Made by a program: the position numbers and the translations under genes
Part shown: piece by piece, positions 35,630-43,625 of the stretch
Layout: every line of letters starts with the position of its first letter
How positions within the stretch are numbered: the stretch's first letter is position 1
The notes under the pieces: model-generated
Seen by the model: the letters and a program-made list of their open reading frames with translations, nothing else
Database searches by the model: none
Told to the model about the DNA's origin: nothing
Assembly: GCA_000495735.1 (NCBI GenBank)
Contig: AYMD01000008.1
Coordinates: 124,001 to 188,000, forward strand
Source of the DNA: an uncultured Acidilobus sp. JCHS
GTDB lineage: Archaea > Thermoproteota > Thermoprotei_A > Sulfolobales > Acidilobaceae
DNA: 64,000 nucleotides
Direction: 5' to 3'

Positions 35630-37066
35630 GTGTGGGAAGAGTCAACCGTTGAGTTCCTGCTTTACCTCACTCTTGCTGCCTCGCTCATAGCGCCTGTCAC
35701 CTCGCCCCTTGGCAGGCGTGAGAACGTGGCCCCAGCGATAGTGGCGGCTATCGGGGTTGGGTCCTTCGCTACCCTCTCAGGTCTACTCCTTTACGCGACC
35801 GCCAGCGCCCCCGTGCAGTTCTACGGCGGCCTCGTAGTTCAGGACTCCTTCACGTCCCTCTTGCTCCTGGGCGCAGCGCTCGCTGCCATAACCTACATGA
35901 TAGCGATAGGCGTCGAGGGTCTTCAGTGGGCCAGCAGCCCATCGCTTTACAGCCTCATAACTCTCACGCTGTTCGGCTCCTTCTTCCTGGCTGGCGCTGC
36001 CAATCTCCTCGTCATACTCGCGTCCTGGCTCCTGGTCTCCGTTGTAAGCTATGTCGTAATAGCTTCATCGGATGTAAAGGAGGCTAAGGGCGCCGCCGTA
36101 AGGTACGCATTCGTTGGCATAGTTGCTACGCTTATCCTGGCCACGTCGCTGGCCTTCTACTCGATAGCCTCAGGCTCGTACGTCCTCTCGCTCACCCCCC
36201 TGGGCGCAGGGTCAGGCGCTGCAAGGGAGGTCGCTGCGCTCTCGGTTATCCTCTTGCTGGCAGCCCTGGGCTTCAAGGTGGGCCTCTTCCCCTTCCACTG
36301 GTGGCTACCGAGCGTCTATGGCAGGGGCGACGGGAGGACCGTCTCATTTGTGGCAGCCGTCGTTAAGCTGGCGTTCATAGCCGTCCTCGGCAGGGCCCTG
36401 CTGGTGCTCTCCTACGGCTCCCCGCTCGCGGGCGATGTGGCCTTGACCGTTGCAGTACTTGCGGTGGCCACCATGACCTACGGTAACGTCGCTGCCTTCA
36501 CCTCCAGGGACCTCCAGGTGATATTGGCCTACAGCTCCATGGCCCAGGTGGGCTACATACTCGCGGCCCTGGCGGCCGCCGCCTACTTCGCCGGTAACCT
36601 AGAGCTCTTCATGCTCAGGCTAGCCCTTTATGCAGTAGCGCTGCAGTCGATAGCGTACGCCATAGCCAAGGCGCCACTCTTCGCCTTCACGGGCTCCACC
36701 GCGCGGGAGCTTGAGAGGCTGAGGGGTCTCATGGGGGTCAGCCCTACAGCCGCTGTGTCTGCGTCGGTGCTCCTCTACAGCCTCCTCGGCGTCCCGCCGC
36801 TGCTGGGCTTCTGGGGTAAGCTCTACCTCTTCCTATCAACCTCAGGCTACACTGTATGGCTCACCCTGGCAGCCCTCATAAACAGCGGTGTGAGCGCAGT
36901 TTACTACATAATTGCCTCAAGGGAGCTGCTAACCAAGCAGGAGCGCCCGCCTACTCCACCTGCCATGAAGTATAATATAGCCCTTGTCATAGCTGCGCTG
37001 CTAATCCTGGTCCTAGGTATTGTAGCACCTCTCTTCATGAGCTCCCTGATATCAGTATACCTTTGA
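35630..37066 (+). CDS. nuoN: NADH-quinone oxidoreductase-like subunit N (antiporter-like)
   Basis: A 478-residue antiporter-like subunit with the typical LAALGFKVGLFPFHWWLPSV and AYSSMAQVGYILAALAA. It completes the membrane arm. GTG at 35630 is the start behind GGTGATGAGAG. It is the last gene of the operon; a pyrimidine-rich tract follows. The set contains no nuoE, nuoF or nuoG. Confidence 0.92.
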   Translation: MWEESTVEFLLYLTLAASLIAPVTSPLGRRENVAPAIVAAIGVGSFATLSGLLLYATASAPVQFYGGLVVQDSFTSLLLLGAALAAITYMIAIGVEGLQWASSPSLYSLITLTLFGSFFLAGAANLLVILASWLLVSVVSYVVIASSDVKEAKGAAVRYAFVGIVATLILATSLAFYSIASGSYVLSLTPLGAGSGAAREVAALSVILLLAALGFKVGLFPFHWWLPSVYGRGDGRTVSFVAAVVKLAFIAVLGRALLVLSYGSPLAGDVALTVAVLAVATMTYGNVAAFTSRDLQVILAYSSMAQVGYILAALAAAAYFAGNLELFMLRLALYAVALQSIAYAIAKAPLFAFTGSTARELERLRGLMGVSPTAAVSASVLLYSLLGVPPLLGFWGKLYLFLSTSGYTVWLTLAALINSGVSAVYYIIASRELLTKQERPPTPPAMKYNIALVIAALLILVLGIVAPLFMSSLISVYL

Positions 37067-37068
37067 AG

Positions 37069-37094
37069 TTTTTCTCCTTCTTCCCTTTCCCTTA
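37069..37094 (+). terminator. Pyrimidine-rich tract after the complex I operon
   Basis: Immediately after the nuoN stop comes GTTTTTCTCCTTCTTCCC, continuing CTTTCCC. U-rich, pyrimidine-rich tracts serve as intrinsic terminators in archaea without needing a hairpin. No stem is visible. It is the natural end of the long operon. Confidence 0.5.
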
Positions 37095-37162
37095 TCTAAG
37101 CAAGCCGTTAACCTCAGTCTACACGGATCGTAAGCAGAGTAAAGGCATAAACTGAAGAAAGG

Positions 37163-37274
37163 TGGTGCCGCCGCCGGGGTTTGAACCCGGGACCTCCGGA
37201 TCCCCCAGGCCCCCTCGACTTCGGTGTTAGGGGCCGTATGAGTCCGGCGCTCTTACCCGCTGAGCTACGGCGGC
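37163..37274 (-). tRNA. tRNA-Met(CAT) with 35-nt intron
   Basis: On the minus strand the acceptor arms are GCCGCCG and CGGCGGC, followed by A73 and an encoded CCA. The D arm is GCTC...GAGC, the anticodon stem CCGGA/TCCGG, and the T arm CCGGG-TTCAAAC-CCCGG. The loop is CTCATA + A, giving anticodon CAT. An intron of about 35 nt (37202-37236) lies between positions 37 and 38, the standard archaeal site. The acceptor does not look like the initiator, so elongator Met is the likely identity; tRNA-Ile2 with a modified C34 is the alternative. A TATA-like CTTATAGG lies upstream (about 37302). Confidence 0.88.
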
Positions 37275-37358
37275 ACCATAGAGGCTTAGGTACTACGTAC
37301 CTATAAGGCTTCTGCCTTTCCGCTGAGCCCCGGAGGTCTCCGGCTAGGTCTGTAGCTA

Positions 37359-37374
37359 ACTGAGTTGCCTCAGT
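37359..37374. promoter_or_regulatory. Inverted repeat ACTGAG-TTGC-CTCAGT before the RHH gene
   Basis: A 6-bp perfect inverted repeat with a 4-base centre ends 2 bases before the TATA-like TTCTTTATC (37376-37384), which lies about 30 bases from the ATG at 37414. This position fits an operator or BRE-overlapping site. Ribbon-helix-helix repressors often bind such short repeats, so autoregulation by the downstream gene is plausible. Confidence 0.4.
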
Positions 37375-37413
37375 GTTCTTTATCACAAGGAACTACATAA
37401 ACGAGGGGTCAGA

Positions 37414-37581
37414 ATGAGGTCAGGCAACAAGCGAGGTCTCAGAGTAATATCGTTTAAGCTTGACGTTGATACTCTTGTGCAGCTTGACTCAGCTGCCCTG
37501 AAATCCCGCAAGTACAGAAGTGAGCTCATAAGGGACGCCATAAAGAGGTACCTTGAGGCCCTCAGTGAGAGAAACCCTTGA
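37414..37581 (+). CDS. Small ribbon-helix-helix (CopG-type) regulator
   Basis: A 55-residue protein. RVISFKLDVDTLVQLDSAAL forms the beta strand and first helix, and SRKYRSELIRDAIKRYLEAL the second helix with the RSELIRDAI signature of ribbon-helix-helix DNA-binding proteins. Such proteins dimerise and bind short palindromes. ATG at 37414 follows GAGGGG. It sits just upstream of the tungstate/molybdate transporter genes and is flanked by two palindromes (37359-37374 and 37588-37599). The target is not known. Confidence 0.8.
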   Translation: MRSGNKRGLRVISFKLDVDTLVQLDSAALKSRKYRSELIRDAIKRYLEALSERNP

Positions 37582-37587
37582 GATCTG

Positions 37588-37599
37588 TGTATCGATACA
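37588..37599. promoter_or_regulatory. Palindrome TGTATCGATACA upstream of the tungstate transporter promoter
   Basis: A perfect 12-base palindrome lies between the RHH gene and wtpA. A related ATGTATA follows at about 37606. The wtpA TATA box TTTTTAAATATAC (37618-37630) begins about 19 bases further on. Its position upstream of the promoter fits a regulator-binding site. Confidence 0.45.
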
Positions 37600-37661
37600 T
37601 AATAAATGTATAGTTACCTTTTTAAATATACTGCTTCCTTCGCCTTAAGAGAGGAGGCCTG

Positions 37662-38846
37662 ATGAGGCGCTCCGTCCCCTTGTGGACCTACCTTGTGGTG
37701 GGCCTTGTAATCGGGCTTGTGGTGGGCGCTGGGACAGGATATTACGCTGCCCAGAAGAGGGTCGCCAGCACGACCACTACCCCTGCGGTAACTACGACCT
37801 CCACAAAGACCCCTGCGGTCGCGCCTTCCCCCTTCGCCGTGGGGGCTGCTGGCACGCTCAAGTTCGCCTTCACAGAGCTCCTTAACCTCATGGGCTATTA
37901 CTACCCAGGGGTAACGTTAGGCCAGCCCCTGTTCGCCGGGAGCGGCGAGGTAGCCCATAAGGAGGCGACCACTCAGGTGTTCAGTCTGGTCGCCAGCGCT
38001 GACACCACGACAATACCCAGCGTCCTCTTCCCTAACTATGCCAACTATGAGATAGCCTTCGGCGTGACCCAGATGGTCATAATAGTTGACCTGGAGACCT
38101 CGGCAGGCAAGGAGGTCTATTCACTCTGGAGGCAGGCTCAGCAGGAGACGCCCTTTAGCGCCCAGTGGAACCAGACTTGGAGGGAGATATTCGACATCAT
38201 AGCCCTCTACCCCAACACCACAGTCGGGGTCTCAAACCCCTTCACGGACCCGAGCGGCTACCAGGCCCAGTGCGTCCTCAAGCTCGCCGGCCTCGCCTTC
38301 ATGAACAACGCCTCCTACTACTGGGACGCTGTCTATAACCATGTGAGCAAGTACCAGATGAGGAACACCGAGATAGACCTGCTGACGCTGATGTACACTA
38401 ACAGCTCGGTCCAGTTCATACTGTCCGCGTACACCTCTAACGCCATACCCCAGACCCAGTACTACCAGCAGAAGGGCTTCAACATGACCTACATAACGCT
38501 GCCGCCGCTCATAAACCTCGGCAACCTCAGCTACGTCAGCTTCTACCACAAGGTCAACGTTACGTGGACCGAGCTCGGCAAGACCGAGACCTTCACCTGC
38601 AACCCCGTTGTGTACACGGTAACGATACCGCTCAGCGCGCCTAACCAGCAGGCGGCTGTCGACTTCCTTCTCCTCCTCTTCAGCCCTGCCGGCCAGAACG
38701 TGCTTAAGGAGTACGGCATAAACCCAATAGTCCCTGGCGTCGTGTACGGCAACTACTCGGCCGTGCCAGAGCCGCTGAGGCCCTTCGTGGTGCCGCTGGC
38801 CAACGTGAGCTACCTCTCATCAATGTTCCCAGGGACTTCACCTTGA
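37662..38846 (+). CDS. wtpA: Tungstate/molybdate ABC transporter substrate-binding protein
   Basis: A 394-residue protein. The N terminus is a membrane anchor (YLVVGLVIGLVVGAGTGYY) followed by a Thr/Pro-rich linker. The domain then shows the order of the WtpA/ModA family: LFAGSGEVAHKEATTQVFSL, ASADTTTIPSVLFPNYANYE, FGVTQMVII, GVSNPFTDPSGYQA and a C-terminal VDFLLLLFSPAGQNVL. The protein has no lipobox cysteine; it is likely held by its own helix. Several N-x-S/T sites suit an external protein. ATG at 37662 follows GGAGGCCTG. The stop overlaps wtpB by four bases. Confidence 0.88.
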   Translation: MRRSVPLWTYLVVGLVIGLVVGAGTGYYAAQKRVASTTTTPAVTTTSTKTPAVAPSPFAVGAAGTLKFAFTELLNLMGYYYPGVTLGQPLFAGSGEVAHKEATTQVFSLVASADTTTIPSVLFPNYANYEIAFGVTQMVIIVDLETSAGKEVYSLWRQAQQETPFSAQWNQTWREIFDIIALYPNTTVGVSNPFTDPSGYQAQCVLKLAGLAFMNNASYYWDAVYNHVSKYQMRNTEIDLLTLMYTNSSVQFILSAYTSNAIPQTQYYQQKGFNMTYITLPPLINLGNLSYVSFYHKVNVTWTELGKTETFTCNPVVYTVTIPLSAPNQQAAVDFLLLLFSPAGQNVLKEYGINPIVPGVVYGNYSAVPEPLRPFVVPLANVSYLSSMFPGTSP

Positions 38847-39658
38847 GGGTGAAGCCTGAGATCTTCGTCCTTGCCCTCTCAATAATGGGGGGACTGCTGC
38901 TTCTCTTCTTCTCCTACCCGATAGCGGTCCTAGCCCTCGTTGGAGGCGAGGGGCTCCTGGAGGCCCTCAGCGTAAGGACATTTGAGCTGGCGCTCCTTGT
39001 GACCATAATTACGTCAACCATAGCCGCCATAGCCTCAGTGATCTTCGGTGTCCCCCTGGCGTACCTGCTGAGCAGGTTCAACTTCAGGGGCAAGGGCCTG
39101 ATAGAGGCCCTGGTAGACCTGCCTATAGCTGTGCCTCACATAATAGTTGGAGTCATGATAGTCTTAGCGTTCTCCTGGTACGTCGGCCTTGGCCCACTCC
39201 TCCACAAGCTAGGGATAAACGTAGTGGACACCATCCTAGGCGCAGCGCTGGCGGTGACTTACGTCTCGGCCACTTACACGGTGCGCGTGGTAGAGACTGC
39301 GATAAGCTCGCTTGACCCAGAGCTCGAGCTGACGGCTATGAGCTTAGGTGCTTCAAGGGGAAGGACGTTCCTCAGCATAGTGCTCCCTAAGATCTGGAGG
39401 TCGATAGTCGGGGGAGCCCTGACTTCCTGGGCCAGGGCAGCCTCTGAGGCAGGGGCCCTCTTCATAGTTGCCTACGAAGTCTACTTTGGGAAGAGCCTTG
39501 TCTACCCGGCCCCAGTCGCGATATATGAGGCCTTCGTGGGGCTCGGCATCCTAGAGGCGGCTAAGTTCTCAATAGCCATGTTAGTAGTAGTCCTTGGCAT
39601 CTTCGTGTTGGGCAGGGCCCTCCTTGAGATCAGGAGGGGGACCAGGGCTGGGGGCTAA
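38843..39658 (+). CDS. wtpB: Tungstate/molybdate ABC transporter permease
   Basis: A 271-residue permease with about six hydrophobic helices (for example IFVLALSIMGGLLLLFFSYP, LVTIITSTIAAIASVIFGV and VDTILGAALAVTYVSATYTV). The coupling loop reads LTAMSLGASRGRTFLSIVLP, the EAA-like motif of the ModB/WtpB family. TTG at 38843 overlaps the wtpA stop. The gene lies in the order SBP-permease-ATPase. Confidence 0.92.
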   Translation: MRVKPEIFVLALSIMGGLLLLFFSYPIAVLALVGGEGLLEALSVRTFELALLVTIITSTIAAIASVIFGVPLAYLLSRFNFRGKGLIEALVDLPIAVPHIIVGVMIVLAFSWYVGLGPLLHKLGINVVDTILGAALAVTYVSATYTVRVVETAISSLDPELELTAMSLGASRGRTFLSIVLPKIWRSIVGGALTSWARAASEAGALFIVAYEVYFGKSLVYPAPVAIYEAFVGLGILEAAKFSIAMLVVVLGIFVLGRALLEIRRGTRAGG

Positions 39659-40628
39659 GCTAAGGCTTGAGAATGTGGTGACTAGGATAGGCGCGTTCAC
39701 GCTGGGACCGGTGAATCTCGAGGTGGGCGACGGCGAGGTGGCGCTGATATTTGGCCCTAACGGAGCCGGGAAGTCAACGCTCCTTAAGACGATACTTGGC
39801 CTCTACAGGTCTGAGAGAGGCAGGGTCCTGATAGACGACATAGACGTAACCAACGTGCCCGTGAACAGGAGGGAAGTGGGCTATGTGCCTCAGTCCCTGG
39901 CCCTATTTGATCACATGAGCGTGAGGGACAACATAGAGTTCGGGCTTAAGGTAAGGGGGGTGCCAAAGGAGGAGAGGGAGAGGGCCGTCAAGGAGGTGGC
40001 TGAGAGGCTACACATAGAGGACCTCCTTGACAGAAGGGCATCAGAGCTGTCATGGGGACAGGCCCAGAGGGTGGCGATAGCCAGAGCCGTAATTACGAGG
40101 CCAAAGGTCTTGCTCCTGGACGAGCCTGCCTCAGGCCTTGACCCCTGGTCCGCTGACTACCTGGCCGACCTAATAGTGTACGTGAGGGATGAGTTAAAGG
40201 TCGCAACTGTAGTGGTCAGTCAGTACGCAGGGAAACTCCTCAGGGCCTCGACGAGGCTCCTCTTCATGAGCAACGGCAAGCTGTACGACCTGGGCCCCGT
40301 GGAGAGGGCCCTCAAGAGCCCGATGAAGGCAGAGGCGGCTGCCTACCTAGGCTACGACAACGTGATACCCTGCAAGGCGCTTGGGAACCTATGCGAAGGC
40401 TCTAAGTCACTGGCCCTGAGGTACAGCTCCGTGCAGGTAAGCGAGGCCCCTTGTGATGGACTTCAGCTCAAGGGCCGGCTTGAGCAGATATATGCCGATG
40501 TTGATGGATCCCTTAAGGCTAGGGTTGACCTGAACGGCGTTAAGGTTACAGGGCTGCTGAGGGGCAAGGTGGAGGACAGGCACGTCAATGTGTGCATAAA
40601 GATCGACAGCGCTGCCCTAGTTGAGTGA
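39624..40628 (+). CDS. wtpC: Tungstate/molybdate ABC transporter ATPase
   Basis: An ABC ATPase with Walker A GPNGAGKST (near 44-52), Q-loop YVPQ, signature LSWGQAQRVAIARA (142-155), Walker B VLLLDEPASGLD. The switch position where family members have His (V-T-H-D type) reads VVVSQYAGK, so Gln (about 200) replaces the usual catalytic-switch His. A C-terminal domain of about 130 residues follows, possibly TOBE-like. TTG at 39624 gives the longest plausible start; GGAGG at 39634 also suits a downstream CTG at 39645. The start therefore remains open. The gene overlaps wtpB by 35 bases. Confidence 0.9.
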   Translation: MRSGGGPGLGAKLRLENVVTRIGAFTLGPVNLEVGDGEVALIFGPNGAGKSTLLKTILGLYRSERGRVLIDDIDVTNVPVNRREVGYVPQSLALFDHMSVRDNIEFGLKVRGVPKEERERAVKEVAERLHIEDLLDRRASELSWGQAQRVAIARAVITRPKVLLLDEPASGLDPWSADYLADLIVYVRDELKVATVVVSQYAGKLLRASTRLLFMSNGKLYDLGPVERALKSPMKAEAAAYLGYDNVIPCKALGNLCEGSKSLALRYSSVQVSEAPCDGLQLKGRLEQIYADVDGSLKARVDLNGVKVTGLLRGKVEDRHVNVCIKIDSAALVE

Positions 40629-40641
40629 TTAGAACATGACG

Positions 40642-40730
40642 TGGAGCCGGGGCCGGGATTCGAACCCGGGAGATAACGGGTCTCCGCTGCCACTGCAGCC
40701 CGCCGCCTTGGACCGCTCGGCCACCCCGGC
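40642..40730 (-). tRNA. tRNA-Cys(GCA) with 11-nt intron
   Basis: On the minus strand the acceptor arm is GCCGGGG/CCCCGGC, followed by discriminator U73 and an encoded CCA, as expected for tRNA-Cys. The anticodon stem is GCGGG/CCCGT and the loop CTGCAG + A gives anticodon GCA. An 11-nt intron (40682-40692) lies between 37 and 38; this is near the shortest size seen. T arm: CCGGG-TTCGAAT-CCCGG. An AGGTCTTAACC box (about 40758) is 28 bases upstream. Confidence 0.88.
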
Positions 40731-41039
40731 TCCAGTAAGCGCCCTGGGCCCGTAGGTTAAGACCTTTTGTGGCTAGGCCTAGAGCTTGTGACCCAGGCCT
40801 TAGTATATGGTCTGGTCAACATTAGCCGCGACTTACTATTAAGGCGATAGGAGCCCAAGTTCCAAAGAGCCCTCAATGGGACAGGACAGCGCCTTGAGCG
40901 TATAGAGCTGTGAAGCCTGCTCGCACCAGTTGCTGAATCCTTTCATAACTTGAAAGATTAACGAACTAGCTGAGTTAAGACAAGCCTTAAAAACCATTGA
41001 CCTCAACTCTCCACCAGTGCCCGACGAGGGCGTTACCGA
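40731..41039. other. Intergenic region before the PEPCK gene
   Basis: These 309 bases hold the tRNA-Cys promoter (TATA near 40758, leftward) and the pckG promoter (CTTAAAAAC at about 40986-40994, rightward). An inverted repeat CTTTCA-TAACT-TGAAAG lies at 40940-40956, about 30 bases before the latter box; the same half-sites occur at 45312-45324. No convincing gene was found. Confidence 0.55.
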
Positions 41040-42929
41040 ATGGGAGAGGGGCCGGCCCCTAGAAGGGAGGAGGTTCTGTCGGGGCTCTCCCGCTTCACAG
41101 ATAAAGAGCACCTAGGTAGGTTGGCTAGGATAGCCGATGTAGGCCTCCTAGGCTGGCTACTTGAAGTCGCCGAGCTGGTCCAGCCCTCTCTCATATACGT
41201 AAACACGGGCTCGCCCGAGGACCTTGATTACGTGAGAAGAAAGGCCATTGAGGACAAGGAGGAGCTGCCCACTAAGTACAGGCTTAAGACAGTTCACTTC
41301 GACGGGGTCTATGACCTGGGAAGGGACCTCAAGAACACCAGGATCCTGGTGCCAGCGGGCGTCAGTTATCCCCTCATAAACACGTTAGAGAGGGAGAAGG
41401 GGCTCACGGAGATAAAGGAGCTCATGAAAGGCGTCATGAAGGGGGGGACGATGTTCGTCTCCTTCTACTGCTTTGGCCCCAGGGGCTCACCGCTCACCAG
41501 CTACGGCGTCCAGGTAACGGACTCTGCCTACGTTGTTCACAGCGAGAACATACTGTACAGGCCCTGCTACGACGCGTTCACCTCCGATAGGCCTCCAAGG
41601 AACTACATGAGGTTCCTCCACGCTACGGGTGAAAGGAACGAGCTCGGCTGGAGCAAAAACTATGAGATGAAGAGAATTTACATAGACCCTGAGGACAACA
41701 TAACTTACAGCGTTAACACTCAGTACGCTGGGAACACCGTTGGCCTTAAGAAGCTGGCCCTCAGGCTCTGCGTAAACCAGGGCGCCAAGGAGGGCTTCCT
41801 CTGTGAGCACATGTTCATCGCTGGGATTAGGGGGCCGGGCGGAAGGGTGACCTACGTGACTGGGGCCTTCCCTGCAGGCACTGGGAAGACCTCAACTGCC
41901 ATGGTGGCTGACCTACTGGTGAGCGATGACCTTGCTATAGTGTATGCACGTGAAGGGGCTGCAAGGGCCATAAACCCGGAGGTCGGCTCCTTCGGGATAA
42001 TAGATGGCGTAAACCCAGAGGACGACAAGGAGATCTATGACATCCTGCTGGACCCGGAGACCGAGGTCATCTTTAGCAATATTCTGCTTACGGACGACGG
42101 CGAGCCCTGGTGGAGGGGCAGGCCTGAGCCCCCGAGGCCTGGCATGAATTACGCAGGAAGATGGCCTCCCGAGGGGGCTAGCGCTGACAGTGAGCAGCCA
42201 TCGCACCCTAACGCGAGGTTTACAACGTACTTGAGGTACTTCAAGAACCTCGACCCCAGGATCAACGACCCTGACGGGGTCCCAGTGGAGGCCATGATCT
42301 TCGGGGGCAGGGACTCAGACACCAACGTACCCGTTGAGGAGGCGTTCAACTGGGTCCACGGCAACGTCACTAAGGCCGCCTCGCTTGAGAGCGAAAGGAC
42401 TGCTGCCGTCATAGGGAAGGTCGGTGAGAAGGTCCTGAACCCTTACGCCATACTTGACTTCCTGCCCTTCTCGCCGGGCAGGTTCCTTCAGCTTCACATA
42501 GAGTTCGGCAGGAGGCTTACCAAGGAGACCAAGGTTTACAGCGTCAACTACTTCCTGAGGGACGCCCAGGGCAGGTTCCTTAACGACAAGTCAGATAAGC
42601 GTGTTTGGCTGAAGTGGATAGATCTGAGGGTCCACGGTGACGTGGACGCGGCCGAGGCTCCCACAGGCTACATACCCCTCTATGAAGACCTTGTGAGGCT
42701 CTTTGACAGCGTCCTGGGCAAAGAGTACAGGGAGGAGGCCTACAGAGAGCAGTTCAAGATAAGGGTCACGAAGCAGCTTGAGAGGCTTGAGCGGGTGGTC
42801 AGCGTCTATAGGGAGATCTACGATACCCCGAGGGAGTTCTTCGACGTAATGGACTGGCAGAAGAGGAAGCTGGAGGAGGCCAAGGCCAGGTACGGCGACT
42901 ACATAGATCCGTTTACATTAAATAAGTAA
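41040..42929 (+). CDS. pckG: Phosphoenolpyruvate carboxykinase (GTP)
   Basis: A 629-residue GTP-type PEPCK. It has the P-loop GAFPAGTGKTS near residue 277, the CFGPRGSPLTSYGVQVTDS block and the metal/oxaloacetate-site segment EAFNWVHG. The C-terminal YRE...KYRE region lies within the normal length. It converts oxaloacetate to PEP for gluconeogenesis; the downstream glycogen cluster (51531-55852) is a plausible sink. ATG at 41040 is the only in-frame start. A GTG 23 bases upstream is out of frame. Confidence 0.96.
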   Translation: MGEGPAPRREEVLSGLSRFTDKEHLGRLARIADVGLLGWLLEVAELVQPSLIYVNTGSPEDLDYVRRKAIEDKEELPTKYRLKTVHFDGVYDLGRDLKNTRILVPAGVSYPLINTLEREKGLTEIKELMKGVMKGGTMFVSFYCFGPRGSPLTSYGVQVTDSAYVVHSENILYRPCYDAFTSDRPPRNYMRFLHATGERNELGWSKNYEMKRIYIDPEDNITYSVNTQYAGNTVGLKKLALRLCVNQGAKEGFLCEHMFIAGIRGPGGRVTYVTGAFPAGTGKTSTAMVADLLVSDDLAIVYAREGAARAINPEVGSFGIIDGVNPEDDKEIYDILLDPETEVIFSNILLTDDGEPWWRGRPEPPRPGMNYAGRWPPEGASADSEQPSHPNARFTTYLRYFKNLDPRINDPDGVPVEAMIFGGRDSDTNVPVEEAFNWVHGNVTKAASLESERTAAVIGKVGEKVLNPYAILDFLPFSPGRFLQLHIEFGRRLTKETKVYSVNYFLRDAQGRFLNDKSDKRVWLKWIDLRVHGDVDAAEAPTGYIPLYEDLVRLFDSVLGKEYREEAYREQFKIRVTKQLERLERVVSVYREIYDTPREFFDVMDWQKRKLEEAKARYGDYIDPFTLNK

Positions 42930-42935
42930 AGCTGG

Positions 42936-43625
42936 CTAGACGTCAGGCTTCGCCTCACATAGAGGGCCTGCCGGGGCCCACCCTATGACCTTCGCCAGCT
43001 CTACGACCCGTCTGACGGCCCTCTCCACGAGGTCCTCTGGGACCCTGGGCACACCCGTCCCCACTACGAGGGCCCTCCTGGTCGAGGGCCTCACGGAGGT
43101 CAGCGTTGAGTCCCTGTGGGCATAGATGTGGACAACGGTCCCTGAGGAGTCAACCATTATTGGATAGCCTCTGGGCAGGGGCTGCTCCTTCCCCCCTATT
43201 GGCATAAACCTCTCGCCAGCCTCGCTGAGCCTTACGACAAGGGGAAGCCTCAGGAGGTCAAGGTCATAGATTCCTATAGGCACCAAGGTCTCTAGTGAAG
43301 CCACGTTGCCCGCGTCTACGAGCGGGCTCACCCTAGGGAACTCGCCCCTTAGGGCCCTCCTGGCAAGCGCCTCTGAGCTGGGCCTCACCTTGGTCGGGTC
43401 TATCCCGAGCCTCCAGTAGAAGTCCCTGTAGGCCCTAACGACGGGGTCCTCCTTAAGGCCCTCAAGGCTCGCTGAGGCCCTGATCACGCTGAGGGCCTTA
43501 GCTATGGCCTCAGTTAAGAGGTCTCTTACTACCTCCTTCTGGAGCCCGAGGAACGTGAAGTAGAGGAAGAGGCCCCTGGCCTTGGCCTCGTCAGAGAGCC
43601 TTATTAAATCACAGCCGTAGCTCAT
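42936..43625 (-). CDS. B3/B4-domain protein (phenylalanyl-tRNA synthetase beta-like domain)
   Basis: The region VVRAYRDFYWRLGIDPTKVRPSSEALARRAL is the hallmark of the B3/4 fold found in PheRS beta and in free-standing proteins that may act on amino acids or aminoacyl-tRNA. The 229-residue protein starts with ATG at 43625, which overlaps the stop (TAA) of the AIM24 gene by one base. A second block, ETLVPIGIYDLDLLRLPLVV, follows. Free-standing members are thought to edit mischarged tRNA, but the substrate is unknown. A longer frame starting at 43730 would read inside the AIM24 gene and is not preferred. Confidence 0.85.
   Translation of the reverse strand: MSYGCDLIRLSDEAKARGLFLYFTFLGLQKEVVRDLLTEAIAKALSVIRASASLEGLKEDPVVRAYRDFYWRLGIDPTKVRPSSEALARRALRGEFPRVSPLVDAGNVASLETLVPIGIYDLDLLRLPLVVRLSEAGERFMPIGGKEQPLPRGYPIMVDSSGTVVHIYAHRDSTLTSVRPSTRRALVVGTGVPRVPEDLVERAVRRVVELAKVIGWAPAGPLCEAKPDV

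Noticed and set aside
29505-35640. GTGATGAGAG repeats at 29509 and 35620 as C boxes
   Set aside because: They are tandem stop codons followed by ribosome-binding sequences in the nuo operon.
40642-40730. Reading the minus-strand tRNA as a class II Ser/Leu tRNA with a long variable arm
   Set aside because: The stem GCGGG/CCCGT closes a normal anticodon loop if an 11-nt intron is removed, and U73 plus GCA fits tRNA-Cys.
40839-41111. Minus-strand frame upstream of pckG
   Set aside because: It overlaps the promoter and the start of pckG and has no protein character.
41017-41120. GTG at 41017 as a leaderless start of pckG
   Set aside because: It lies 23 bases upstream of the ATG in another frame and soon meets a stop.
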